Shown piece after piece: positions 8,947 through 18,624 of a stretch of 64,000 nt of DNA. The stretch is from JBBRBB01 sp038206235 (GTDB lineage Bacteria; Bacteroidota; Bacteroidia; Chitinophagales; Chitinophagaceae). The stretch is taken from positions 21,263 through 85,262 of the forward strand of contig JBBRBB010000019.1 in the NCBI GenBank assembly GCA_038206235.1, given 5' to 3'. Below the pieces are notes generated by a model. It was given only the letters and a program-made list of their open reading frames with translations. It was not told the DNA's origin and did not search any database. The position numbers were made by a program, and so were the translations under genes. Every line of letters begins with the position of its first letter. The first letter of the stretch is position 1.

Positions 8947-11235
8947 TTATTTGCTCCACATAACTTTTGCAGATTTTGTATCGCTCGAATTCGTTCCGAT
9001 TTGAATAATAAATTCTCCGGGTTCCCAATCGTATTTCAAATCGCTGTTGTAGAATTTCAAATCGTTTGGAGTGACAGTAAAGCTTACTTCCCTTTTTTCT
9101 CCCGGCTGTAACGTGATCTTTTTAAAACTCTTTAAATCTTCAACAGAACGTGTTACACTTGCAACCGGATCGCTAATGTAAAGCTGTACAGTTTCCTCTC
9201 CTGCATATTTTCCTGTATTGCTTACAGTTACTGTTGCTGTTAATCTTTCATTACCTTTTAAATTTGTTTTATTCAAACTTATATCACTGTAAGAAAATGT
9301 TGTATAACTCAATCCATAGCCAAAAGGATATAATGGATCATTGGATATATCGAGATAACGTGACTTGTATTTTTCATTGCTTTTGCCATCATAAGGTCGC
9401 CCTGTATTTTTATGATTGTAGTAGATTGGAATTTGTCCAACACTTCGTGGAAAGGTTACAGTAATTTTTCCTGAGGGATTATAATTTCCCAATAGTACAT
9501 CTGCGATGGCATTACCTGCTTCTGTACCAGCATACCATGTTTCTAAAATTGCATTTACATGATTATTTTCCCATGTTAATGTTAATGGCCTTCCATTCAT
9601 CAAAACTAAAACAATCGCCTTTCCTGTTTTGGCTAAGGCCTTCACTAAATTTTGCTGACTCTCCGGTAAGCTAATGTCACTAAGGCTTGCAGCCTCACCG
9701 CTCATTCCTTGTGATTCTCCTAAAACGGCAACAATTACATCTGCTTTATTTGCTGTTGTTACAGCTTCATCAATTAATTGTTGTGGTGATGCATTGTCAG
9801 TTGTTATTTGCCCGTCATCATTATTAAGTCGCTTTAACAGTAATGTATCATCAGTAATATTAGCTCCCTTAGCATACAAAAAATTAATGCCGGTTATATT
9901 TTTAAATCCATCCATCACACTTACATCCTGTTTCCAGTCACCTGCAGCAGGATGGCTGCCAATTACATCGCGCTTGTTATCAACGAAAGGCCCAATCAAT
10001 GCGATTGTCTCCGATTTTTTTAAGGGTAATATATTATTTTCATTTTTTAATAATACAAAAGAATGTTCTGCAGCTTCCTTAGCGAAGTTTCTGTTTGCTT
10101 GTGTAAAAAGCATTTGCTTAGCTTTATCTCCATTTATATTTTTATAAGGGTCGTCAAACAGGCCCAGTTTATATTTTGCTTCTAAAATTCTTCTGCATGC
10201 AATATCAATTTCGGTTTGCGAAATTTTATTTTCTTGCAATAATTTTTTCAGGGTAGTTGTAAATGCTTCGCTAATCATATCCATATCCACACCTGCCTTT
10301 AAGGCAAGCCTGGATACTTTTTGCTGGTTGCCAACTCCATGATCCATCATTTCATTTATAGCAGTATAATCAGTTACCACAAAGCCCTTGAAGCCCCATT
10401 GCTTACGCAATAAATCCGTCAACAACCATTTATTGCCTGTTGCGGGGATGCCATCTATTTCGTTAAAAGAACTCATCACACTTGCTACGCCTGCATCTAC
10501 AGCAGCTTTATAAGGAGGAAGGTAATATTCATACATTTTTATCCGGCTCATATCCACTGTATTGTAATCTCTCCCCGCTTCTGCAGCACCATATAAAGCA
10601 AAATGTTTTACACAGGCCATTATAGAAGTATTTTTTTTCAAATCATCACCCTGATATCCTCTTACCATCGCCTTAGCTATAAGTGAGCCGAGGTATGGGT
10701 CTTCACCTGCTCCTTCTGCAATCCTTCCCCAGCGTGGGTCGCGTGCAATATCAACCATTGGGCTAAAGGTCCAGTTTAATCCATCCGCACTTGATTCTTC
10801 TGCAGCAATTCTTGCAGTTTGTTCAATTAAATTCATATCCCAAGTGGCAGCTAATCCTAATGGAATCGGAAACATAGTTGTATGGCCATGAATTACATCT
10901 AAACCGAAAAATAAAGGAATTCCTAACCTTGTGCCTTTCACTGCTAAATCCTGAAGTTTACGAACGGCAGAAGGAGTATGTGTATTTAAAACTGCTCCTA
11001 CGTAACCATTTGTTATCTTTTTTTCTACATCTTTACTTAAGATAGGACCGGTAACATCTATACCAATGGTTAGTAAATTCAGTTGTCCGATCTTTTCATC
11101 GAGAGTCATTTTTTGCATCAGTGTATTAATGTACACATTCATCTTTGCATCCTGAGATGTTTGTGCATGCACATTGCAAACAATCAACAAAAACAAAATA
11201 GTTACAGTTTCTTTAAGGAGTTTCATTTTACTCAT
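8947..11235 (-). CDS. bglX: Beta-glucosidase, glycoside hydrolase family 3 (BglX-like)
   Basis: A 762-residue exported enzyme (signal peptide ending VHAQ). It shows the full GH3 layout: N-terminal TIM barrel with the catalytic aspartate in GFVVTDYTAINE, the alpha/beta sandwich (LALKAGVDMDM, IVAVLGESQGMSGEA), and a C-terminal fibronectin-III-like domain (SNTGKYAGEETVQLYI). Length and domain order match periplasmic BglX, which removes terminal glucose from beta-glucosides and oligosaccharides. The upstream SGNH gene ends only 3 bases before its start on the same strand, so the two form an operon, suggesting joint breakdown of an acylated glycan (inference). Confidence 0.93.
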   Translation of the reverse strand: MSKMKLLKETVTILFLLIVCNVHAQTSQDAKMNVYINTLMQKMTLDEKIGQLNLLTIGIDVTGPILSKDVEKKITNGYVGAVLNTHTPSAVRKLQDLAVKGTRLGIPLFFGLDVIHGHTTMFPIPLGLAATWDMNLIEQTARIAAEESSADGLNWTFSPMVDIARDPRWGRIAEGAGEDPYLGSLIAKAMVRGYQGDDLKKNTSIMACVKHFALYGAAEAGRDYNTVDMSRIKMYEYYLPPYKAAVDAGVASVMSSFNEIDGIPATGNKWLLTDLLRKQWGFKGFVVTDYTAINEMMDHGVGNQQKVSRLALKAGVDMDMISEAFTTTLKKLLQENKISQTEIDIACRRILEAKYKLGLFDDPYKNINGDKAKQMLFTQANRNFAKEAAEHSFVLLKNENNILPLKKSETIALIGPFVDNKRDVIGSHPAAGDWKQDVSVMDGFKNITGINFLYAKGANITDDTLLLKRLNNDDGQITTDNASPQQLIDEAVTTANKADVIVAVLGESQGMSGEAASLSDISLPESQQNLVKALAKTGKAIVLVLMNGRPLTLTWENNHVNAILETWYAGTEAGNAIADVLLGNYNPSGKITVTFPRSVGQIPIYYNHKNTGRPYDGKSNEKYKSRYLDISNDPLYPFGYGLSYTTFSYSDISLNKTNLKGNERLTATVTVSNTGKYAGEETVQLYISDPVASVTRSVEDLKSFKKITLQPGEKREVSFTVTPNDLKFYNSDLKYDWEPGEFIIQIGTNSSDTKSAKVMWSK

Positions 11236-11238
11236 TTT

Positions 11239-11898
11239 TTACTTCAATAAATATGGTTCAATTGCTTTTTGCCAAATAGCATAACCTTTTGCATTCATGT
11301 GCAAGCTATCTTCTGTAAAAATTTCTTTGATGGGTTTATTATCCCCATCAAGCATTTTAGAAAATACATCAACAAATTCTGCATTGGTTTGATGCTGAAA
11401 AAAATTTTTTATCAATTTATTTGATTCAATCATTTTAGCCATCAGGTTTTGCCTTGACGGACTTGGTTTGATTGAAATATATACAATGTTTTCATCAGGC
11501 ATTTTATTTCTTATCAATTCAAATAATTGTTTAAAGCGATTGAAAACAATTTGCGGGGTAAGTGTATCTGATGATGCCAGATCATTTTCTCCGCAATAGA
11601 TCACAATTTGTTTTGGATGATAAGGAAAGATAATATCGTTTGCATAACGGATAACATCGGGTAAAGTGGAGCCGCCAAAACCACGATTGATTATTGTATA
11701 GGTTGGAAAATAGGATTGCACATCAGTCCACTTGGTGAAAGAAGAGCTGCCTATAAATAAAATTGCATGTTGGGCTGGATGTTGAATACTGTCTTGCTTT
11801 TTAAAATTTTGTATATCATCGTAAAAAGGAGCTTGCTGTGTGTATGCTTGATTAATGTACAGTACAAGTAAAAAAAATAATTTCAGCGCATGTCTCAT
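11239..11898 (-). CDS. SGNH/GDSL-family hydrolase (secreted esterase)
   Basis: About 219 residues from the ATG at 11898, chosen because it begins a clean signal peptide ending in AYTQ; a longer start at 11925 is possible. SGNH blocks are visible: block I serine in ILFIGSSSFTKW, block II glycine in GFGGSTLPD, block III asparagine in YCGENDLASSD, and block V D-x-x-H in DSLHMNAKGY. Family members remove acetyl or other acyl groups from sugars and lipids. It is directly upstream of bglX and probably co-transcribed, which fits a carbohydrate acetylesterase. Confidence 0.85.
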   Translation of the reverse strand: MRHALKLFFLLVLYINQAYTQQAPFYDDIQNFKKQDSIQHPAQHAILFIGSSSFTKWTDVQSYFPTYTIINRGFGGSTLPDVIRYANDIIFPYHPKQIVIYCGENDLASSDTLTPQIVFNRFKQLFELIRNKMPDENIVYISIKPSPSRQNLMAKMIESNKLIKNFFQHQTNAEFVDVFSKMLDGDNKPIKEIFTEDSLHMNAKGYAIWQKAIEPYLLK

Positions 11899-11973
11899 AG
11901 TTTTAGAATAATTTGACGAGGACAATTAATGAATAACTTCAGTACCAACAACTCTTCATTTTATAAAATAATT

Positions 11974-13164
11974 TCATTCAGGAGTATTCGCCTTAAACAC
12001 TCTTAAAAAATTTCCGCCCAATATTTTATAAACATCTTTTTTACTGTAACCCCGTTGCAGCAAGGCTTGCGTAATTAAAGGATAGTTGGTAATATCTTCC
12101 AATTCTCTTGGCGCAGAATTTATGCCATCAAAATCGCTGCCCATACCTACATAATCAACGCCAACCAATTTTACAATATAATCCAAATGGTCAATCAATA
12201 AACTCAAGGGAGGGCGCATCGCCTGCACTTCGTTTTTGTATTTTGTATAGAGATATTGATTCGCAAAATAGGGTTCAGGATTTTGTTTCAGCAGCGAATC
12301 TTTTTCTGCTTTGTGTCTCACACCAAAAAGAGAATCTCTTTTTTCAAAACCGCTGTCTAAAAATCCGGAATAAAAATTCAAATGAATTACGCCGCCATTT
12401 TTTGCAACGGCTTTTATTTGTTCATCTTTTAAATTTCTTGGTACCGGGCACAAACTCCAGACACAACTATGCGAAATAATCACCGGCTTTGTTGTAGTAT
12501 TAATAGCATCCCAAAATGTTTGTTCTCCAACATGACTCAAGTCAACCATCATTCCCAATTCATTCATTCGTTTTACAACCTGTTTGCCAAAATCATTTAA
12601 GCCGCTTTTTGCATTGGGTACGGTGCCATGCGCTTCATCTTTCGCAGAGCTTGCCCATGAAGTGGAATTGTTCCAGGTGAGCGTCATATATTTTACGCCT
12701 CTTTTTGCAAGGCTGTCTAATTTATTCAAATCATTTTCAATCATGTGTCCGCCTTCAACACCGAGCATTGCTGCAAGCTTTTTTTCTTTTACTGCTTTCA
12801 TCAATTCATCAGGAGTTTTTACGAGCATCATCTTATCCGGATTTCTTGCGGCTACTGCATACAGGGTATCTATTTCCCTGTTTGCCCATGAGAAAGGATT
12901 TCCTTTTTGTCCATCGCACCATATCGAAAAAATCTGCACATTAACGCCGCCCTCTCTCATGCGGTTAAGGTCGCTATGTGTTTGGCCCTTTAAGTCTGCA
13001 TCAAAAACATATCCCTTATCAATCGTGGTTGTAAGCACATCGTTATGTGTATCTACTAATATTGCTTTGGTGTGTATCTTCTGTGCAGACTGCGCATGTG
13101 TAAATCCGCTTATGGAAAATATTAGCAAAGCAGGCAGGCAGAATTTTATTTGTTTCAGAGGCAT
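11974..13164 (-). CDS. Membrane dipeptidase family protein (peptidase M19)
   Basis: A 396-residue exported zinc dipeptidase (signal peptide ending THAQ). Renal-dipeptidase signatures are present: LVDTHNDVL (first metal site), the bridging glutamate in GVEGGHMIEND, the histidines in VDLSHVGEQ and ISHSCVWSL, and GSDFDGI near the end. Members hydrolyse dipeptides, including D-amino-acid ones, in the periplasm. In this organism it may serve peptide scavenging or peptidoglycan recycling. The gene seems monocistronic. Confidence 0.9.
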   Translation of the reverse strand: MPLKQIKFCLPALLIFSISGFTHAQSAQKIHTKAILVDTHNDVLTTTIDKGYVFDADLKGQTHSDLNRMREGGVNVQIFSIWCDGQKGNPFSWANREIDTLYAVAARNPDKMMLVKTPDELMKAVKEKKLAAMLGVEGGHMIENDLNKLDSLAKRGVKYMTLTWNNSTSWASSAKDEAHGTVPNAKSGLNDFGKQVVKRMNELGMMVDLSHVGEQTFWDAINTTTKPVIISHSCVWSLCPVPRNLKDEQIKAVAKNGGVIHLNFYSGFLDSGFEKRDSLFGVRHKAEKDSLLKQNPEPYFANQYLYTKYKNEVQAMRPPLSLLIDHLDYIVKLVGVDYVGMGSDFDGINSAPRELEDITNYPLITQALLQRGYSKKDVYKILGGNFLRVFKANTPE

Positions 13165-13277
13165 AAATTAAAGAGGAATTTTTTTACATCAGTTAAAAAA
13201 TATTTATTCATCCGTATAAATAATATCGGCAGACAAATAAAAAAAGTAGATTTATCTTCATTCAAATTTCACGAATT

Positions 13278-16250
13278 ATGCCAAAATTAAAGTTGTTTCT
13301 TTTTTATTGCGCCTTTTTATTTTCTATCTGTTTACAGGCGCAGGAGACTTACCCAATAAATGATGTTGCAGATACAAGAGAAGGTTATGCAGCTTTTACT
13401 CATGCCACTATAATAAAGGATGCGCAAACCATTTTGCAGAACGCAACACTTATAATTAAGGAAGGCAAGATTGTAAGTGCAGGCACGAATATTTCCATTC
13501 CTAAAGAAGCAGCAGAGATAGATTGCAGTGGAAAATATATTTATCCATCCTTTATTGATTTGTATAGCAACTATGGAATGACGGCACTGCCGCCCAAGCA
13601 AGACGACAGGGGATTTGGGCAGTCTCAATTCACAAGCAACACAAAAGGCGCTTATGGATGGAACCAGGCTATAAAACCGGAAACAGATGCATCAAAAAAT
13701 TTTGCTGCAAATAATCATAAAGCGAAAGACTTGCGCAGCATGGGTTTTGGTGCAGTTGTTACGCATGTGCAGGATGGTATTGCACGGGGCACAGGCACGC
13801 TTGTATCATTAACAGATGAAAAAGAAAACCTTGTAATGATTAAAGATAAAGCTGCCGCTTTTTATTCTTTTAATAAAGGAAGCTCAACGCAGGATTATCC
13901 AACTTCACTCATGGGTTCTATTGCTTTGCTGCGTCAAACATATCTTGATGCTGCGTGGTACAAAAATCAGCCTGCAACAGAAGGCACTAATCTCAGCCTG
14001 CAGTCATGGAACAATAATCAAACACTGCCGCAAATTTTTGATGCCAGTGATAAATGGAATGATTTGCGTGCAGATAAAATGGGTGATGAATCCGGCATAC
14101 AATATATTATTAAGGCCGGCGGAAATGAATATCAAAGAATGAATGAAATAAAAGAAACAAAAGCATCTTTCATTTTGCCTGTAAATTTTCCTGCACCCAT
14201 GGATGTGGAAGACCCGAATGATGCACGCCTTGTTGCATTAAGCGCAATGAAACATTGGGAGATGGCTCCGCTGCAACCCGGCATGTTTGAAAAAGCTCAA
14301 ATCAATTTTGCACTTACAGCAGATGGCTCAGGTGCAGATTTTATGAGTAACCTCCGCAAGGCAATCAAGAATGGATTGAGTGAAAAAAAAGCGTTGGATG
14401 CATTAACCCGTGTGCCGGCAACTTTATTAAACGTGTATGATAAAACAGGAAGTTTGGAAGCAGGCAAGCTTGCCAATTTCATCATCACCAGCGGACCTGT
14501 ATTCGATGAAAAAACAATCCTCTTTCAAAACTGGATTCAGGGAAAAAAATATGTATTGAAAGAAGCCGGATGGAATGATTATCGCGGAAACTATAAGCTC
14601 ACCATTAAACAAAAAAATAATCTAGTAAAAGAATATGATGTTGAGATAAAAGGCAAGCCTGATAAGCTTTCTGCCACCATAAAATCAAATCCCGATACAA
14701 CGAAGAATGATTTGAATATTTCTATAGTTGCCAATACTGTAAAACTTTCCTGGAGTGAAAAAACTGATAGCAGTAAAACGAATATTCTCACAGGAATAAT
14801 TTCAGAAAAATCATGGAGCGGAGTCGGTTATAATTTCAGCGGTGAGCCTGTGGTTTGGAATATGGAATTTATTTCTTCATACATTGAAAAGCCTGATACA
14901 ACTGCAAAAAAAGAAAAGCAGGAAGTTATAAACAAAATAATATTATATCCCTTCAATGGCTATGGCTGGAGCGAACAACCAAAACAGGAAGATATTCTTT
15001 TTAAAAATGCTACGGTGTGGACGAATGAAGCAGAAGGCAAATTGGAAAACACGGATGTATTAATCAAGAATGGAAAGATTGCTGCTATAAGTAAAAACTT
15101 AAATTCCTCCGGCGCTAAAGTAATTGATGGAACAGGGAAATATTTAACTCCCGGAATCATTGATGAACATTCGCACATTGCAATTGCAGGCGGCGTGAAT
15201 GAATGCTCGCAATCTGTAACTGCAGAAGTAAGAATCGGCGATGTAATAGACCCTGAAGACATAAATATTTACCGCCAGCTTGCAGGTGGCGTTACAAGCT
15301 CTCATTTACTGCATGGCAGTTGCAATACCATTGGCGGACAAACACAATTAGTAAAATTAAGATGGGGCAGCAATGCAGAGCAACTGAAGTTTGCAAACTG
15401 GGACCCTTTTATAAAATTTGCATTGGGCGAAAATGTAAAACGCTCTTACAATCCTCTCAATAATCGTTTTCCTGATACACGCATGGGCGTTGAGCAGGTT
15501 ATTCGTGATGCATTTCAGCGGGCACAGGATTATGAAAAAGCCGGAAGCAACAAGCGAAAAGATTTAGAGCTTGATGCATTATCAGAAATATTAAATCACA
15601 AAAGATTTATCACCTGTCATTCTTATGTGCAGAGTGAAATAAATATGCTGATGCACCTTGCAGATGAATTCGGTTTTAAAGTAAACACGTTCACCCATAT
15701 CTTAGAAGGATATAAAGTTGCCGATAAAATGAAAGCGCACGGCGCTTATGCATCAACCTTTAGTGATTGGTGGATGTATAAAAGTGAAGTGCAGGATGCA
15801 ATAGCTTATAATCCTGCTATTATGCAAAAGGTTGGTTTGATAGTAGCTGTGAACAGTGATGATGCAGAAATGGCAAGGCGCTTAAACCAGGAAGCAGCGA
15901 AGAGTATTAAGTATGGAAATGTTTCAGAAGAAGAGGCTTTTAAAATGTGCACACTAAATCCGGCAACCATGCTGCATGTTGCAGATAGAGTTGGCGGCAT
16001 AAAAGTTGGTAAAGATGCTGACCTTGTTTTATGGAGCGATAATCCATTAAGCATTTATGCAAGAGCAGAAAAAACATTGGTTGATGGCATTATATATTTC
16101 GATATTGATAAGGATGCACAAATGCGCAAATACATTGCTGCAGAAAGAAACCGCTTAATTCAAAAAATGCTTGCAGAGAAAAAGAACGGAGTAAAAACCA
16201 CCTCTCCGGTGAGCACACCTAATGCGAACGATTCAGAAGAAATAAAATAA
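13278..16250 (+). CDS. Double amidohydrolase-family protein, exported
   Basis: A 990-residue protein with signal peptide (ending CLQAQ) and two amidohydrolase units in tandem. The C-terminal unit has the metal-binding H-x-H (GIIDEHSHIAIAGG) and the later histidine regions (TFTHILEGYK) and aspartate (NSDDAEMARR). In the N-terminal unit the equivalent position reads SFIDLYSNYG, without H-x-H, so that half is probably structural or regulatory. Related imidazolonepropionase/dipeptidase-like enzymes cleave C-N bonds of cyclic amides or dipeptides. The next amidohydrolase begins 33 bases later, so the two are probably co-transcribed. Confidence 0.85.
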   Translation: MPKLKLFLFYCAFLFSICLQAQETYPINDVADTREGYAAFTHATIIKDAQTILQNATLIIKEGKIVSAGTNISIPKEAAEIDCSGKYIYPSFIDLYSNYGMTALPPKQDDRGFGQSQFTSNTKGAYGWNQAIKPETDASKNFAANNHKAKDLRSMGFGAVVTHVQDGIARGTGTLVSLTDEKENLVMIKDKAAAFYSFNKGSSTQDYPTSLMGSIALLRQTYLDAAWYKNQPATEGTNLSLQSWNNNQTLPQIFDASDKWNDLRADKMGDESGIQYIIKAGGNEYQRMNEIKETKASFILPVNFPAPMDVEDPNDARLVALSAMKHWEMAPLQPGMFEKAQINFALTADGSGADFMSNLRKAIKNGLSEKKALDALTRVPATLLNVYDKTGSLEAGKLANFIITSGPVFDEKTILFQNWIQGKKYVLKEAGWNDYRGNYKLTIKQKNNLVKEYDVEIKGKPDKLSATIKSNPDTTKNDLNISIVANTVKLSWSEKTDSSKTNILTGIISEKSWSGVGYNFSGEPVVWNMEFISSYIEKPDTTAKKEKQEVINKIILYPFNGYGWSEQPKQEDILFKNATVWTNEAEGKLENTDVLIKNGKIAAISKNLNSSGAKVIDGTGKYLTPGIIDEHSHIAIAGGVNECSQSVTAEVRIGDVIDPEDINIYRQLAGGVTSSHLLHGSCNTIGGQTQLVKLRWGSNAEQLKFANWDPFIKFALGENVKRSYNPLNNRFPDTRMGVEQVIRDAFQRAQDYEKAGSNKRKDLELDALSEILNHKRFITCHSYVQSEINMLMHLADEFGFKVNTFTHILEGYKVADKMKAHGAYASTFSDWWMYKSEVQDAIAYNPAIMQKVGLIVAVNSDDAEMARRLNQEAAKSIKYGNVSEEEAFKMCTLNPATMLHVADRVGGIKVGKDADLVLWSDNPLSIYARAEKTLVDGIIYFDIDKDAQMRKYIAAERNRLIQKMLAEKKNGVKTTSPVSTPNANDSEEIK

Positions 16251-16283
16251 GATTATTCAGCACCAAAAAAAATCTCACGACTC

Positions 16284-17555
16284 ATGATAAAATATTCTTT
16301 CTTACTGATATTACTTGTAACAAAGCTTTATGCACAGGAAACAATTTATCCTGCACCAAAGCAAAACGAAACGATTGCATTAACCAACGCAACTATTCAT
16401 ATTGGTAATGGCAATACCATTGAAAATGGCATGATTGTTTTCAGCAACGGAAAAATCACTGAGGTAAAACAAACTGCTTCTGTTGCCAATGCAAAAATTA
16501 TTGACTGCAGCGGCAAGTATATTTATCCCGGTTTAATTTTATCCGACTGCTCTCTGGGGCTTGTTGACATAAGCGCTGTGCGCTCTACAAGAGATGTAAA
16601 TGAATTCGGTAACATCAATCCCAATATTCGCTCTGTGATTGCGTATAATACCGATTCAAAAATTATTAATACACTGCGCAGCAATGGCGTGCTGCTGGCA
16701 AATACAGTTCCGCAGGGTGGAATCATCAGCGGCACATCTTCTGTAATGCAGTTAGACGCCTGGAACTGGGAAGATGCGATTTATAAAATGGACAATGGAA
16801 TACATTTTAATATGCCGCAAACAATAATTGCGTCTGCTGAAAAATCGAGCGAAGAGCTGCTTAAAGAAACCGCAAAGCAAATAGATGAAGTAAGAACTTT
16901 CTTTCGTGAAGCAAAAGCATATTTCAGCGAATTAAAGCATGAGCATACCAATATAAAATTTGAATCGGTTAAAGGATTGTTCGATAAAACACAAACCTTT
17001 TTTGTGCACTGCGAATTTGTAAGAGAAATGATGCTTGCAATAGAATTCGCAAAAGAGTTTGGATTTAAAACCGTGATTGTTGGCGGCTCAGATAGCTGGA
17101 AGATTACTGATTATTTAAAGCAAAATAATATTTCAGTAATCCTGAATGAAATGCATACGCTGCCCCTTATGCAGGATGATGATGTTGATATGTTTTATAA
17201 GCTGCCTGCACTGTTGCAGCAGGCAGGCGTATTGTATTGCATTACCGACCATGATGAAAGCACCCGTGGCCGCAATCTTATGTTTAATGCAGGAAATGCA
17301 GTACCGTATGGAATTACGAAAGAGCAGGCATTGCAGGCAATAACGCTGAATGCAGCAAAAATTTTGGGTATTGATGATAGCACAGGCTCACTTGAAGTGG
17401 GAAAAGATGCCAACATAATTGTAAGTGATGGCGATATTCTCGATATAAAAACAAATAATGTTGTGAATGCATTTATACAGGGCAGACAAATAAATTTAGA
17501 CAATAAGCAAAAGCAGCTCTACGAAAAATACAAATACAAGTACGGAATAAAATAA
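16284..17555 (+). CDS. Amidohydrolase-family protein lacking the H-x-H metal motif
   Basis: 423 residues with a signal peptide (ending LYAQ) and the amidohydrolase fold: an opening beta domain (TIHIGNGNTIENG), PGLILSDCSLG where H-x-H would be, CITDHDESTRGRN near the late metal ligand, and the closing LEVGKDANIIVSDGD. The missing N-terminal histidines mean it may not be an independent enzyme. It lies directly after the double amidohydrolase and shares its N-terminal-unit style, so a non-catalytic partner subunit is a reasonable guess. Confidence 0.8.
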   Translation: MIKYSFLLILLVTKLYAQETIYPAPKQNETIALTNATIHIGNGNTIENGMIVFSNGKITEVKQTASVANAKIIDCSGKYIYPGLILSDCSLGLVDISAVRSTRDVNEFGNINPNIRSVIAYNTDSKIINTLRSNGVLLANTVPQGGIISGTSSVMQLDAWNWEDAIYKMDNGIHFNMPQTIIASAEKSSEELLKETAKQIDEVRTFFREAKAYFSELKHEHTNIKFESVKGLFDKTQTFFVHCEFVREMMLAIEFAKEFGFKTVIVGGSDSWKITDYLKQNNISVILNEMHTLPLMQDDDVDMFYKLPALLQQAGVLYCITDHDESTRGRNLMFNAGNAVPYGITKEQALQAITLNAAKILGIDDSTGSLEVGKDANIIVSDGDILDIKTNNVVNAFIQGRQINLDNKQKQLYEKYKYKYGIK

Positions 17556-17591
17556 TTTAATAAAAGGGCGAATCAATTTTAAAATAAAATT

Positions 17592-18182
17592 ATGGGAAAA
17601 GGAAGGTTAGAAGCTTTCAGCGATGGAGTGATTGCAGTAATTATTACTATCATGGTTTTAGAAATGAAAGTGCCTGAAGGAGATGACCTTTTAACCCTTA
17701 GTAAAGTTTTCCCGGTTTTTATAAGTTATGTGCTTAGCTTTATTAATATCGGTATTTACTGGAACAATCATCACCACATGATGCATGCAGCGCAACGTGT
17801 TAACGGAAAAGTTCTCTGGGCAAATCTCTATTTGCTCTTTTGGCTTTCACTTATGCCCTTTGCTACAGGCTGGATGGGAGAAAATAATTTTACTACGTGG
17901 CCTGTTGCCATATATGGTGTGGTACTTTTTATGTCCGGTGTGGCATATTATATTTTGGCGCAGTTACTTATTCAGCTTCATGGAAAAAATTCAACATTGG
18001 CAGTGGCAGTGGGTAAAGATAAAAAAGGCATTCTCTCGATGGTTATTTATATAGCAGGCATTGCGCTCTCTTTTATAAACGCATGGATAGGCTTAAGCAT
18101 GTATGCACTGGTAGCAGCTATGTGGTTTATACCGGACAAAAGAATTGAAAAAAAATTGACAACCCCCAACCTCCCGAAATGA
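17592..18182 (+). CDS. TMEM175-family potassium channel-like membrane protein
   Basis: 196 residues with the family hallmark at the start (GRLEAFSDGVIAVIITI, the R-x3-FSDG motif on helix 1) and about six hydrophobic helices (for example NLYLLFWLSLMPFATG, SMVIYIAGIALSFINA). Bacterial TMEM175 proteins form tetrameric K+ leak channels. The last residues (LTTPNLPK) are encoded by the edge of a palindromic intergenic repeat (18166-18216), so the C-terminus appears to have been altered by that element. Confidence 0.85.
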   Translation: MGKGRLEAFSDGVIAVIITIMVLEMKVPEGDDLLTLSKVFPVFISYVLSFINIGIYWNNHHHMMHAAQRVNGKVLWANLYLLFWLSLMPFATGWMGENNFTTWPVAIYGVVLFMSGVAYYILAQLLIQLHGKNSTLAVAVGKDKKGILSMVIYIAGIALSFINAWIGLSMYALVAAMWFIPDKRIEKKLTTPNLPK

Positions 18183-18216
18183 ATTCGGGACGGGCTCTAA
18201 AGGGGAGAAAGAATTT
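18166..18216. repeat. Palindromic intergenic element overlapping a gene end
   Basis: CCCCCAACCTCCCGAA followed by TTCGGGACGGG and a CCCTTT/AAAGGGG-like arm. It resembles the mobile palindromes seen elsewhere in the window and supplies the stop codon of the TMEM175 gene. Confidence 0.45.
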
Positions 18217-18232
18217 ACTGCTTAATAATGTG

Positions 18233-18460
18233 TTATTCCTGTTTCTTTGGCGGCAGCGCAAATGCAATAGCTTCATGTTCAAAATGTCCTTTATGAGAAG
18301 CATCGCAAAAAGGTTTATTCTTAGAGAGACCGCAACGGCAAATGGAGACTGCTTCTCTTCCTCCTAAATCATACACATTTCCATTCTTATCTACAATTTC
18401 AAAATCACCCTCTACTTTTAAAGAACCGTTGCTGTTTACTGTAATTCTTGTTGAAGCCAT
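18233..18460 (-). CDS. CDGSH iron-sulfur domain protein
   Basis: 75 residues from the ATG at 18460; an in-frame start at 18505 would add 15 unconserved residues. The C-terminal half carries the 2Fe-2S cluster motif C-x-C-x-x-[ST]-x3-P-x-C-D-x-x-H: ICRCGLSKNKPFCDASHKG. CDGSH proteins bind a labile, redox-active cluster with three Cys and one His and act in iron or redox handling; the exact role of the single-domain bacterial ones is not settled. It converges with the TMEM175 gene. Confidence 0.9.
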   Translation of the reverse strand: MASTRITVNSNGSLKVEGDFEIVDKNGNVYDLGGREAVSICRCGLSKNKPFCDASHKGHFEHEAIAFALPPKKQE

Positions 18461-18624
18461 TATATTTTTAATTAGCGAACGAAAGTAATAATAAAAAAGC
18501 ATCACCTCTGTGCAGAAACGATGCTCAACAAAAGTTGTAAATGGTTCGTCTATTCTAATTGCAAGCTAAAGAAGAAAAATATGTAAGCATGAACCGGAGA
18601 TGAAATAATAGGTGGAAGATGTTT

